In this document: piece by piece, positions 25,403-34,050 of the stretch
How positions within the stretch are numbered: the first letter of the stretch is position 1
How the letters are laid out: each line of letters begins with the position of its first letter
DNA from: Ciceribacter sp. T2.26MG-112.2
GTDB taxonomy: Bacteria > Pseudomonadota > Alphaproteobacteria > Rhizobiales > Rhizobiaceae
Assembly: GCF_900492205.1 (NCBI RefSeq)
Contig: NZ_UEYQ01000015.1
Location: 1-64,000, forward strand
Direction: 5' to 3'
DNA length: 64,000 nt
The notes under the pieces: model-generated
The model's database searches: none
The model's input: the letters and a program-made list of their open reading frames with translations, nothing else
Told to the model about the DNA's origin: nothing
Program-made: the position numbers and the translations under genes

Positions 25403-27031
25403 ATGACGGCATATCGACATCTCGCCCTGCTGAGCGTTGCGGCGTTTTCAATCGTTGGGGCGGTGGTTAGTGGCGCGCAGGCCGCAGACCCGATCAAGGG
25501 GGGCACCCTGATCTATCTGGAGCAACAGGCTCACACCAATCTCTATCCGCCGGCCGGCGGTTTCTACCCGAACGGCGGCATTCTCAACCAGATCACCGAC
25601 AAGCTGACCTACCAGAATCCGAAGACGCTGGAGATCGAGCCGTGGATCGCGCAATCCTGGGAGATCAATGCCGAGGCGACCGAATATACGTTCAGACTGA
25701 AGCCGGGCGTCACCTTCTCCGACGGCACGCCGGTCGATGCGGCCGCCGTTGCCAAGAACTACGATACATTCGGCCTTGGCAACAAGGAGTTGAAACAACC
25801 GGTCTCCGAAGTGGTCAACAACTACGACCACAGCGAAGTCATCGATCCGCTGACGGTGAGATTCTATTTCAAGAAGCCGTCGCCGGGCTTCCTGCAGGGC
25901 ACCTCAGTCATCGGCTCCGGTCTTGTCTCGTTGAAGACTCTGGAGCTGCCGTTCGAACAGCTCGGCGACGCGACCAAGATCATCGGTTCCGGCCCCTTCG
26001 TCGTCGAGAGCGAAACGCTCGGCAAGGAGCTGAGCCTCAAGGCACGCGACGATTACAACTGGGGTCCGGCCAAGCTTGAGCATCAGGGGCGCCCCTATCT
26101 CGACGGAATCAAGTACATCATCACCGGCGAAGACAGCGTGCGCATCGGAGCGCTTCTGGCGGGGCAGGCGGACTTCATCCGCCAGATCCAGGCCTATGAC
26201 GAGCCGCAGGTCGAAGCCCAGGGCTTCAAGATCCATGCGCCGAGCACCCGTGGCATCAACAACAGTATTGTCTTCCGGCCGGACAATCCGCTGGTCGCCG
26301 ATGTCCGGGTTCGTCAGGCTCTGCTGGCCGCGACGAACCGCCCGGAAATCGTTTCAACCCTTTTCTCTAAGAACTATCCGGTGGCAACCTCGATCATCGC
26401 CTCGACGGCGATCGGCTACGTCGATCAGTCTGCCAAGCTGGGCTTTGATCTGGAAAAAGCCAAGGCGCTGCTCGATGAAGCAGGCTTCAAGCCGGGCGCG
26501 GACGGGATCCGGGAAAAAGATGGCCAGAAGCTCGTTCTGACGGCCTATGAATCGCTGCCGCAGCCGCAGAACAAGGCGACGTTGCAGCTTGTCGCCCAGC
26601 AGTGGGGAAAGGTTGGGGTGACGCTCAACGTGCTCGCCGGTGATGCTGGCAGCAGGACTGTCGACGACCTCGATCCGCTGAAGACGCCAGTCTCGCCGGC
26701 CATGGTGGGCCGCGCCGATCCCGACGTCATCAAGAGTCAGTACTATCCGAAGAACCGCGACGTATTGCGCCAGAAGGGCGGAGCCAGCGACAAGATAAAG
26801 TCATTCGTCGACGACAAGCTGAATACGCTCCTTGAAGGCATCGCCTCCGAGCCGGATCGCGAAAAGCGATTGAAGACGGTTGCCGACACGCAGGCTTACG
26901 TCCTCGACCAAGCCTATGCGATCCCGATCTTCGAAGAGCCGCAGGCTTTTGCCGCTGCGCCTTATGTCGAAGGCGTTGCCTTCGAAGCTGTCGGACGTCC
27001 GAGCTTCTACAGCGTCTGGCTCAACAAGTAA
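25403..27031 (+). CDS. ABC transporter substrate-binding protein, peptide/nickel family (KPN_01854-like)
   Basis: The 542-residue extracytoplasmic protein belongs to the DppA/OppA/NikA class (SBP type 5). It has a signal peptide ending SGAQA and the family motifs TYTFRLKPGVTFSDGTPV-like and FADVRVRQAL-like. It is the first gene of a seven-gene operon with two permeases, a fused ATPase, a luciferase-like monooxygenase and two CMD/AhpD proteins. I recall this set as the conserved KPN_01854/KPN_01858/Avi_7170/Avi_7169 families. The protein has no Cys and only one Met besides the initiator, which suggests expression under sulfur limitation; its ligand may be a small organosulfur compound or peptide. 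Confidence 0.85.
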   Translation: MTAYRHLALLSVAAFSIVGAVVSGAQAADPIKGGTLIYLEQQAHTNLYPPAGGFYPNGGILNQITDKLTYQNPKTLEIEPWIAQSWEINAEATEYTFRLKPGVTFSDGTPVDAAAVAKNYDTFGLGNKELKQPVSEVVNNYDHSEVIDPLTVRFYFKKPSPGFLQGTSVIGSGLVSLKTLELPFEQLGDATKIIGSGPFVVESETLGKELSLKARDDYNWGPAKLEHQGRPYLDGIKYIITGEDSVRIGALLAGQADFIRQIQAYDEPQVEAQGFKIHAPSTRGINNSIVFRPDNPLVADVRVRQALLAATNRPEIVSTLFSKNYPVATSIIASTAIGYVDQSAKLGFDLEKAKALLDEAGFKPGADGIREKDGQKLVLTAYESLPQPQNKATLQLVAQQWGKVGVTLNVLAGDAGSRTVDDLDPLKTPVSPAMVGRADPDVIKSQYYPKNRDVLRQKGGASDKIKSFVDDKLNTLLEGIASEPDREKRLKTVADTQAYVLDQAYAIPIFEEPQAFAAAPYVEGVAFEAVGRPSFYSVWLNK

Positions 27032-27038
27032 GCAGTCC

Positions 27039-27066
27039 AAGGCGGCCGGCTTCGGCCGGCCGCCTT
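27039..27066 (+). terminator. Strong TTCG-loop hairpin after the binding-protein gene
   Basis: AAGGCGGCCGGC (27039-27050), loop TTCG and GCCGGCCGCCTT (27055-27066) form a perfect 12-bp stem with an extra-stable tetraloop. No T run follows and the operon continues, so it probably stabilises the upstream message or attenuates transcription. Confidence 0.5.
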
Positions 27067-27094
27067 CTGCGTCCAGGAATCCGGGAGCTTGCTC

Positions 27095-28039
27095 ATGCCC
27101 AAATATGTCATCCTGCGCATCGGTCAGGCCCTGATCGTGTTGTGGGCCGCCTTCACGCTGTCATTCATCCTGCTGCAGGCCATGCCCGGCGACGCGGTAC
27201 TGATCAAGTTTCTCAATCCGGAATATGGCCTCAGTCCCGAGCAAATCGCTGAGATCCGCGCCTCCTATGCCATCGACAGCCCGATCGTGACGCAATACCT
27301 GCATACGCTTGCGAACTTCCTGCAGGGCGATTTCGGCTATTCGGTCCATGCGGGAGTGCCGGTCTCGGCCCAGCTTGCCGCCAATCTTCCGGAAACCTTG
27401 CAACTCAGCTTTTTCGGTTTTGTCGCGGCGTCGCTTCTCGCCGGCCTGATTGCCTTCGGCTCGAGCCTTTCGCCTTTCGCCTGGATTCGGAACCTCGTTC
27501 AGGCCCTGCCGTCGCTGTTCATCTCGATCCCTGTCTTCTGGCTCGGCATCATGCTGATCCAGATCTTCTCTTTCCGTTTGAAGCTTGTCTCGGTCATCAA
27601 TCCAGGCCCCTGGGAAAGCCTTGTCCTGCCGGTGCTCACACTGGCCGTGCCGATTTCTGCACCGCTGGCGCAGATCCTCATTCGCAATCTCGATGAAGTC
27701 CAGACGCGACCATTCGTGTCGGTCGCCCGTGCCAAGGGAGCATCCCGCGGGCGAGTCCTTTGGCGCCATGTGGCCCGCAACGCCGTTCTGCCGGTCCTGA
27801 CCATTGCCGGCGTGCTGTTCGGCGAACTGGTGGCCGGCGCTGTCGTCACGGAGACCGTCTTCGGGCTCAACGGCATTGGCGGGCTGACCGAGAAGGCGGT
27901 CGGCAATCAGGATCTCGCCGTGCTCCAGGCCATCGTGGTGATTTCCGCCACCGCTTTCGTGCTGATCAACCTCATCGTCGATCTTGCCTATCCTCTTCTC
28001 GATCCGCGCCTTCGCGCTAGGACAGGAGCCACGTCATGA
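27095..28039 (+). CDS. ABC transporter permease (DppB type)
   Basis: The 314-residue membrane protein has six predicted helices. It begins with the YVILRIGQALIVLWAAFTLSF N-terminal helix of DppB-type permeases and has the coupling loop VARAKGASRGRVLWRHVARNA. GGGAG lies 7 bases before the ATG at 27095. It overlaps the next permease by 4 bases. Confidence 0.86.
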   Translation: MPKYVILRIGQALIVLWAAFTLSFILLQAMPGDAVLIKFLNPEYGLSPEQIAEIRASYAIDSPIVTQYLHTLANFLQGDFGYSVHAGVPVSAQLAANLPETLQLSFFGFVAASLLAGLIAFGSSLSPFAWIRNLVQALPSLFISIPVFWLGIMLIQIFSFRLKLVSVINPGPWESLVLPVLTLAVPISAPLAQILIRNLDEVQTRPFVSVARAKGASRGRVLWRHVARNAVLPVLTIAGVLFGELVAGAVVTETVFGLNGIGGLTEKAVGNQDLAVLQAIVVISATAFVLINLIVDLAYPLLDPRLRARTGATS

Positions 28040-28923
28040 CCACGTTCGATACATCGGGCGCCGATTTCTCCGTGTCCGGCAGGACTGCGGTCGCTGTCGT
28101 TCGCAAGACCAGCATCCTTCGACGCTTCGGGCGTATCCAGCCCGGACTGGTCTTGTCGTGGCTTGTGTTGGCTACCGTCATTCTGTGGGCCGTCGCCCCG
28201 GGTCTCTTCTCCACCTACGACCCGTTGGAGGGCGTGCCCGGCGGACAGCTCAAGGGGCCCAGCGCGCTTCATCTGCTCGGCACGGATTCGCTTGGCCGTG
28301 ATCTCTATGCCCGTATCGTATATGGCGCGGTCCATTCGCTCTCCGGCGCGCTCGCCGCGGTCGGCGTCGGCCTGTTCGTCGGCGCGACGCTCGGGCTTGC
28401 CGCCGGTTCCATCGGCGGGTGGATCGACGATACGATCATGCGCCTCGTCGATGTTCTCCTGTCGATCCCGACCCTGCTCCTGTCGCTCAGCATCATCATC
28501 CTGCTCGGCTTCGGCACGGTGAACGCGGCCATTGCGGTCGGCGCGACCGCGATTGCCGGCTTTGCCAGGCTGATGCGATCCGAGGTCGTCAGGGTCCGCC
28601 GTGCCGAATTCGTCGAAGCGGCTTTCGGTAGCGGAGGCACTTTCTTCAAGGTGCTGTGGCGCCATATCCTGCCCAATTCGCTGACTTCGGTCATAGCCTT
28701 CACTGCCCTGCAGTTCGGCTGGGCCATCCTGCAGATCTCCACTCTCGGCTTCCTGGGCTATGGCGCTCCGCCGCCGACGCCCGAATGGGGCCTGTTGATC
28801 GCCGAGGGCCGCAACTATATCGCGACCGCCTGGTGGCTGACCGCTATACCGGGGCTGGTGGTGGTCGCCGTCGTCCTGTCGGCCAATCGGGTAAGTCTGT
28901 CGATCGGCAGGAGGGGCGCATGA
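28036..28923 (+). CDS. ABC transporter permease (DppC type)
   Basis: The 295-residue DppC-type permease has a basic cytoplasmic N-terminus, a first helix near residue 35-55, the LLGTDSLGRDLYARIVYGA motif and the coupling loop VEAAFGSGGTFFKVLWRHILPNS. It overlaps the ATPase gene by 4 bases (ATGA). Confidence 0.86.
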   Translation: MTTFDTSGADFSVSGRTAVAVVRKTSILRRFGRIQPGLVLSWLVLATVILWAVAPGLFSTYDPLEGVPGGQLKGPSALHLLGTDSLGRDLYARIVYGAVHSLSGALAAVGVGLFVGATLGLAAGSIGGWIDDTIMRLVDVLLSIPTLLLSLSIIILLGFGTVNAAIAVGATAIAGFARLMRSEVVRVRRAEFVEAAFGSGGTFFKVLWRHILPNSLTSVIAFTALQFGWAILQISTLGFLGYGAPPPTPEWGLLIAEGRNYIATAWWLTAIPGLVVVAVVLSANRVSLSIGRRGA

Positions 28924-30563
28924 GCACCGACAACAGGCCGGTTCTCGAAGTCTCGGGCCTCAGCATTTCCTATGGCGACGATGAGACCTATACCCGCGTG
29001 GTCCATGACGTTTCGTTCACGGTGGAGCCCGGCGAGGTTGTGGCGCTGGTGGGTGAAAGCGGCTCGGGCAAGACATCGACGGCCCAGGCAGTGATCGGAC
29101 TGCTTGCCGGCAATGGCCGGCTGGACAAGGGTTCGATCCGTCTGAACGGCACGGAAATCTCCGGATGGAGCCAGAAGCGGCTCGATGCGGTGCGCGGCGC
29201 GGCCATCAGCCTCATCCCGCAGGATCCGGCGAGTTCGCTCAATCCGGTGCTGACAATCGGCGCGCAGGTTCGCGAGATCCTCGAAATTCATGGCCGCGCC
29301 AAGGGGCGCGAAGCCGACCGAATGGTCGTCGAGCTGCTTGGCCATGTCGGCCTCTCGGATCCCGCGCTTCGGGCAAGGCAATATCCGCACGAGCTGTCCG
29401 GCGGCATGAAGCAACGCGTGCTGATCGCCATCGCCATTGCCCTCCAGCCGGCACTGATCATCGCCGACGAGCCGACCTCGGCTCTCGACGTGACCGTGCA
29501 GCGGCGGATCCTCGACCTGATCGATGATCTGCGTCGTGAATACGGAACTGCTGTCCTGCTTGTCACCCATGATCTCGGGGTTGCTGCCGACCGGTCAGAC
29601 CGGTTGATCGTGCTACAGGGCGGGCGCATCCAGGAGCAGGGCCGAACCACCGACATTTTGGCTGCTCCGGAAAGTGCCTACACGCGCAAACTCCTTTCGG
29701 ACGCGCCATCCCTGGCGCCGGCCGTGCCGCGCGCGCCGATACCAGAGGATGCCGACGATGTCGTCGTCGTCGACGGGCTCTGCCAGGATTTCAGTCTTGC
29801 AGGCCGGACTGCATTTCGTGCTGTCGATGGCGTGTCTTTCAAGGTCAAGCGGGGGAGCACCCACGCGATCGTGGGCGAGTCCGGCTCCGGAAAAACGACG
29901 ACGATCCGTGCCATCGCAGGTTTCCACCGGCCGACCATTGGCCGTGTCGCAATCGGCGGCCTCGATCTAAACGATCTGCGCGGCGAGACGCTTCGCCAGT
30001 TTCGCCGGACGGTGCAGCTGGTCTACCAGAACCCCTATGGCTCCCTTGATCCGCGCCAGACGATCCTCTCCATTGTCGAAGAACCGCTGTTGAATTTTGC
30101 TGCAGTGCCGCGCGCGGAGCGAGTCGAGCGGGTCGCCGGAATCATCGATCGCGTCGGCCTGCCGCAATCCGTCCTCACGCGGCGCCCGCACGCCCTGTCC
30201 GGCGGGCAGCGGCAGCGAGTCGCCATTGCCCGGGCGCTGATCCTCGAACCGAAGGTGGTCGTGCTGGATGAGGCGGTCTCGGCGCTCGACGTCACCGTCC
30301 AGGCACAGATCCTCGAGCTTCTCGCCAAGCTCCAGAACGATTTCGGGCTGACTTATCTGTTCGTCTCGCACGATCTCGCGGTCGTGCGCCAGATCGCCGA
30401 CACCGTTTCGGTGCTTCATGCCGGCAGACAGGTGGACCACGGCTCGGTTGAGGATGTCTTCACCCGACCGACCAGCGACTACACGCGCGAATTGCTCGCC
30501 GCCATTCCGGGGAAGAAGTTGGCGCGCCTTCAGGGCACCTTTTCCAAACACGCAGCAGGATGA
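28920..30563 (+). CDS. Fused two-domain ABC ATPase (DppD-DppF type)
   Basis: The 547-residue protein joins the two ATPase subunits of an oligopeptide-type transporter in one chain. Domain 1 has Walker A GESGSGKTS (residues 45-53) and LSGGMKQRV. Domain 2, from about residue 275, has GESGSGKTTT (near 320) and [15 protein letters not shown]. Both have Walker B DEP/DEA segments. The start is the ATG at 28920, overlapping the permease stop; a much longer upstream frame runs through the permease gene and is not coding. Fused DppDF chains are common in rhizobia. Confidence 0.88.
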   Translation: MSTDNRPVLEVSGLSISYGDDETYTRVVHDVSFTVEPGEVVALVGESGSGKTSTAQAVIGLLAGNGRLDKGSIRLNGTEISGWSQKRLDAVRGAAISLIPQDPASSLNPVLTIGAQVREILEIHGRAKGREADRMVVELLGHVGLSDPALRARQYPHELSGGMKQRVLIAIAIALQPALIIADEPTSALDVTVQRRILDLIDDLRREYGTAVLLVTHDLGVAADRSDRLIVLQGGRIQEQGRTTDILAAPESAYTRKLLSDAPSLAPAVPRAPIPEDADDVVVVDGLCQDFSLAGRTAFRAVDGVSFKVKRGSTHAIVGESGSGKTTTIRAIAGFHRPTIGRVAIGGLDLNDLRGETLRQFRRTVQLVYQNPYGSLDPRQTILSIVEEPLLNFAAVPRAERVERVAGIIDRVGLPQSVLTRRPHALSGGQRQRVAIARALILEPKVVVLDEAVSALDVTVQAQILELLAKLQNDFGLTYLFVSHDLAVVRQIADTVSVLHAGRQVDHGSVEDVFTRPTSDYTRELLAAIPGKKLARLQGTFSKHAAG

Positions 30564-31606
30564 AAATCATGACCAGCATAAAGGCAGACAAGCGGCTTGG
30601 CTTCTTCACGCGTCTTCTCGATCAAGTCGAGGCGGGGGACCGTTACCGGCTCGCCGCAGAGCAGATCGCCCATGCCGAATCCTTCGGCTTCGACAGCGCC
30701 TGGATCGCCCAGCATCACTTCCATGCGGATGAAGGTGGTTTGCCGGCTCCGGCCGTCTTCCTCGCCCATGTTACTGCGCGGACCTCGAAGATCCGCCTCG
30801 GCACCGGCGTCATTACCCTGCCGATGGAAAATGCCATCCGGGTTGCGGAAGATACCGCCGTTCTCGATCTGCTTTCCAATGGACGACTTGAGGTTGGCTT
30901 CGGCACCGGCGGTACGCGCGAGTCCTTCGAGGCTTTCGGCATCGACAGCGACAAGCGCGGCGAGGTTTATGGCGCCAACCTGAAGATTGTCCGCGATGCA
31001 TGGGCCGGCCGCGATCTCGGCGCCGGGAACCAGCTCTATCCGGCGGCCCCCCATCTGCTCGACCGCGTCTGGCTCGCAACCTTCTCCACATCGGGAGCGA
31101 AACTCGCAGGCGAAACCGGTGACGGCCTCATGCTGTCGCGCACGCAGCCGCGCCCGGACGACAATCCCGACGCGACGCTGTGGGATCTGCAGAACCCGAT
31201 CATCGATGCCTATCTGGCGGCACTTCCCGCCGGTCGTGCGCCACGCATCCTTGGTTCACGCAGCCTGTTCGTGGCCGACGACCGCAGGGAAGCGCTTCGA
31301 CTGGCCGAGATCGGCCTGACGCGTGTCGCCGCGCGCTTTGCCGAAGCCGGCCATCGAATTCCCGGCAATTCGGTGAACGACCTGATCCGTGCGCTCGACA
31401 GCCATGTCGGCACGCCGGACGACGTGATCGCTTCGCTCAAGCAGGATACGGCGCTGGCCCGCTCCACCGACATCGTCTTCCAGGTACACTCGATCGACCC
31501 GCCGCATGAAGCGATCCTGCGTTCTATCGAGCTTGCCGCCACCGAGGTAGCCCCGGCGCTCGGCTGGCAGGGGCCATCAGCCGCCCGCCTTGCCGCCGCG
31601 CAGTAA
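30560..31606 (+). CDS. Luciferase-like FMN-dependent monooxygenase (KPN_01858 family)
   Basis: The 348-residue protein has the bacterial-luciferase TIM-barrel fold: an AEQIAHAESFGFDSAWIAQHHF helix, RLGTGVITLPMENAIRVAEDTAVLDLLS, and a LEVGFGTGG strand-loop. It should use reduced FMN supplied by a separate reductase. Its ATG overlaps the ATPase stop by 4 bases; a second ATG is three codons in. It probably oxidises what the transporter imports, and cleavage of a C-S bond is a reasonable guess given the sulfur-gene neighbours and the absence of Cys. The substrate is unknown. Confidence 0.8.
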   Translation: MKIMTSIKADKRLGFFTRLLDQVEAGDRYRLAAEQIAHAESFGFDSAWIAQHHFHADEGGLPAPAVFLAHVTARTSKIRLGTGVITLPMENAIRVAEDTAVLDLLSNGRLEVGFGTGGTRESFEAFGIDSDKRGEVYGANLKIVRDAWAGRDLGAGNQLYPAAPHLLDRVWLATFSTSGAKLAGETGDGLMLSRTQPRPDDNPDATLWDLQNPIIDAYLAALPAGRAPRILGSRSLFVADDRREALRLAEIGLTRVAARFAEAGHRIPGNSVNDLIRALDSHVGTPDDVIASLKQDTALARSTDIVFQVHSIDPPHEAILRSIELAATEVAPALGWQGPSAARLAAAQ

Positions 31607-31624
31607 CCTTTGATTGGAAATCCC

Positions 31625-32224
31625 ATGACCGAGACAAATATCGACATCATCGATCGACTGGCCGGTGCCAGCGAAGGCGCAAGGCTCGAACCGCTTCGTG
31701 CGCGTCGGCCTGTCACGAAGGCGCAGGCGCAGCAAAGCTATCTTGCGTTGTTCGAACCAACATCGGTTGCCGATGTCAGCCTCAGCGAGCGCCTTGCCGT
31801 GGCAACCTTCGTGGCGCTGCTGCATGGCGATGCCGTCGCGGCGGGTCACTATGGCGGTCTCCTCGCCGATGCGAAAAGCGGTCCCGCAATTGCGGTTGCC
31901 ATTGACACTGCGGCCAAGGCTGCCACGGCCCGTGGTCCCTATGGCCACTTTCCGGCAGGCCCATTGAGTACTCAGGCGCAGGCAGGACCCGTCTATCAGG
32001 TGGCCGTTGCGGAGGCGGCCATCCTCGGGCCGCGGCTGGCCGCGGCCTTGGAACACACGCATCTTCTGGTCTTCCATCCGCGCGATTCCAGTCCTGAAGC
32101 GCTGCAGCGGCTGATCGATGCCGGCTGGAGCGCCAATGGTATCGTCACGCTCTCGCAACTTGTTTCCTTCCTGGCCTTCCAGCTTCGCGTCGTCAGCGGG
32201 CTAAGGGCTCTGGTTGCCGCCTGA
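31625..32224 (+). CDS. CMD-domain protein, Avi_7170-like family
   Basis: The 199-residue protein is mostly helical and belongs to the carboxymuconolactone decarboxylase/AhpD superfamily, by context and by an SERLAVATFVALLHGD helix. Unlike most AhpD-type proteins it has no CxxC; in fact it has no Cys, and the initiator is its only Met. It lies 18 bases after the monooxygenase and 13 bases before a second AhpD-like gene which does have CxxC. The family has, to my knowledge, no assigned function. A pseudo-enzyme partner of the next protein is possible. Confidence 0.7.
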   Translation: MTETNIDIIDRLAGASEGARLEPLRARRPVTKAQAQQSYLALFEPTSVADVSLSERLAVATFVALLHGDAVAAGHYGGLLADAKSGPAIAVAIDTAAKAATARGPYGHFPAGPLSTQAQAGPVYQVAVAEAAILGPRLAAALEHTHLLVFHPRDSSPEALQRLIDAGWSANGIVTLSQLVSFLAFQLRVVSGLRALVAA

Positions 32225-32237
32225 AAAGGATCATCCA

Positions 32238-32840
32238 ATGACTGACAAGATCATCGAACCGCCCGTTGTCGGCGCGCCTAACGTCTTTACGCAGGACAAT
32301 ATCGGCTGGACCCCTTGGCTGGAACCTTTGAAGGAAGCAGAGCTCACACCGCGCCATCGCGAAGCGTTGGTGGACGCAGCGCGACTCAGATCTGATTACT
32401 TCATGCTGCTTGCCCGCGATCCAGATATCCTTGAGGCACGCACGCTGACCGACAAGGATATCTTCTACAACACCGCGGACGGCCTACCACGCGCCGAGCG
32501 CGAGCTCGCTGCAACCGCTGCCTCGCGCTTCAACGGCTGCATTTTCTGCGCCTCCGTGCATTCCCGGTTCGCCTCGCATCACTCGAAACGGACAGAGGAC
32601 GTCCAGCGGCTACTGGATGAGGGGGTGACTGCCGATCTCGGTGAGCGGTGGAACGCGATCGTCGCCGCCTCGGTGGCCTTGACCGCCACTCCCTCGTTCT
32701 TTGGCCAGGAGCATGTGGCGCGGCTGAAGAGTGCCGGACTTACGGAATACGAAATCTCCGACGTGATTCACGGGGCCGCGTTCTTCAACTGGGCGAACCG
32801 CCTGATGCTGTCGATCGGGGAGCCGCTGCCCGCCGCTTGA
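32238..32840 (+). CDS. Alkylhydroperoxidase (AhpD)-domain protein, Avi_7169-like family
   Basis: The 200-residue helical protein contains the AhpD active-site motif CIFCASVHSRF (CxxC with a following His), which supports thiol-disulfide or peroxidase chemistry. AAGGA lies 8 bases before the ATG. It ends the seven-gene operon, and a strong terminator follows. It may reduce a peroxide or sulfenate formed by the luciferase-like enzyme. These two cysteines are among the very few in the operon's soluble proteins, which underlines that they are functional. Confidence 0.76.
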   Translation: MTDKIIEPPVVGAPNVFTQDNIGWTPWLEPLKEAELTPRHREALVDAARLRSDYFMLLARDPDILEARTLTDKDIFYNTADGLPRAERELAATAASRFNGCIFCASVHSRFASHHSKRTEDVQRLLDEGVTADLGERWNAIVAASVALTATPSFFGQEHVARLKSAGLTEYEISDVIHGAAFFNWANRLMLSIGEPLPAA

Positions 32841-32868
32841 GATATGCCTCACTTTGGCATCATAAAAC

Positions 32869-32903
32869 AGAAGGGGCGCCGCTTCCATCGCGGCGCCCCT
32901 TCT
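32869..32903. terminator. Strong rho-independent terminator
   Basis: AGAAGGGGCGCCGC (32869-32882), loop TTCCATC and GCGGCGCCCCTTCT (32890-32903), a perfect 14-bp stem followed by CTTTCTG. It ends the plus-strand operon and, in reverse, the convergent Aap-like operon. Confidence 0.8.
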
Positions 32904-32973
32904 CTTTCTGCCGGGAATGTTCTGGGTTGTTCGGAGCCTGCTTCAGTCTGCCTGCAACACCTCAGTTATTGTC

Positions 32974-34050
32974 CTAGTGATTACCGCTTGCGCGTAGATG
33001 CCGTTCGAGCCACAGGCTGTAGCGCGAGGCGCTGAAGCTGATGGCGAAATAGATCGCGGCTGCTGGCACATAGGCTTCGGTGTAATAGCCCAGCCACTGC
33101 GGATCGGTCGCGGACGACTTTGCCGCGTTGAGCAGGTCGTGGATACCGATGACGGCGAGCAGGGATGTATTGAGCAGGATGCCGACCGAGAGGTTGACGA
33201 TCGCCGGGATAACGGCGCGCAGGGCCTGCGGCATGATGATCAGTCGGACAGTTTGCCAGTAGGTAAGGCCAAGCGCCGATGCGGCATCGGTCTGGCCAGG
33301 CGATAGTGCCTGCAGGCCGGCGCGGATGACTTCAGCAAGATAGGCGGACGCAAAGAGCGTGATGCCGATCTGCGCGCGCAACAGCTTGTCCACCAGCGCA
33401 CCTGACGGCAAAGCCATCGGCACGATCAGCATCGCTACGTAGAGCACAACGATCATCGGAACGCCCCGCAGGATCTCGATATAGGCGATGGCGAGCGCGC
33501 GCAGGATGCGCATGCGCGATTGCCGGGCAAGGGCCATGGCGACCGCCACGGGAAAAGCAAAGCCAAGGCCCGCAATCGACACGAAGACGGTGATCGGCAG
33601 TCCTCCCCATTGGTTCGTCGACACTTGCGGCGGCGCAATGATGCCGGATACCAGCAGGTATGCCGTGATCAGGGTAACGATCCACACGCCGATCAGATGG
33701 CCGCTCCAGAAGCGCGGCATGGCCGAGATTGCGAGGAGCGCGAGGACCGAGAGGGTGGCAAGCGCCGGCCGCCATTGTAGATCGGGGGGATAGAAGGCGA
33801 AGAGGATGAAGCGGAGCTTCACTCCGATGAAGGCCCAGCAGGCTCCCGCATCGCTGGCGGCGCAGTCGTCCGACGTTCCCCACCAGACGGCGTCCAGGAC
33901 CGCCCATTTCAGCAGTGGAAACGCGATCCAGGAGATCACGGCCAGAACGGCAAGCGTGACGGCGGTATTGGTCGGATGGGAAAGGAGCGGCCGAAGGCGC
34001 ATTGCCGCAAAACGGCGCGGTGCCGGCAAGGGCAGGGATATCAGGGTCAT
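32974..34050 (-). CDS. Amino-acid ABC transporter permease (AapM-like)
   Basis: The 358-residue HisM/GltK-type permease has the extended N-terminal part of rhizobial AapM, including a periplasmic loop with two Cys (SDDCAASDAGACW), and the coupling segment EVIRAGLQALSPGQTDAASALGL. Its ATG overlaps the upstream permease gene by 4 bases. It is the last gene of the operon; no amino-acid transporter ATPase (AapP) follows, so the ATPase must be encoded elsewhere. Confidence 0.84.
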   Translation of the reverse strand: MTLISLPLPAPRRFAAMRLRPLLSHPTNTAVTLAVLAVISWIAFPLLKWAVLDAVWWGTSDDCAASDAGACWAFIGVKLRFILFAFYPPDLQWRPALATLSVLALLAISAMPRFWSGHLIGVWIVTLITAYLLVSGIIAPPQVSTNQWGGLPITVFVSIAGLGFAFPVAVAMALARQSRMRILRALAIAYIEILRGVPMIVVLYVAMLIVPMALPSGALVDKLLRAQIGITLFASAYLAEVIRAGLQALSPGQTDAASALGLTYWQTVRLIIMPQALRAVIPAIVNLSVGILLNTSLLAVIGIHDLLNAAKSSATDPQWLGYYTEAYVPAAAIYFAISFSASRYSLWLERHLRASGNH

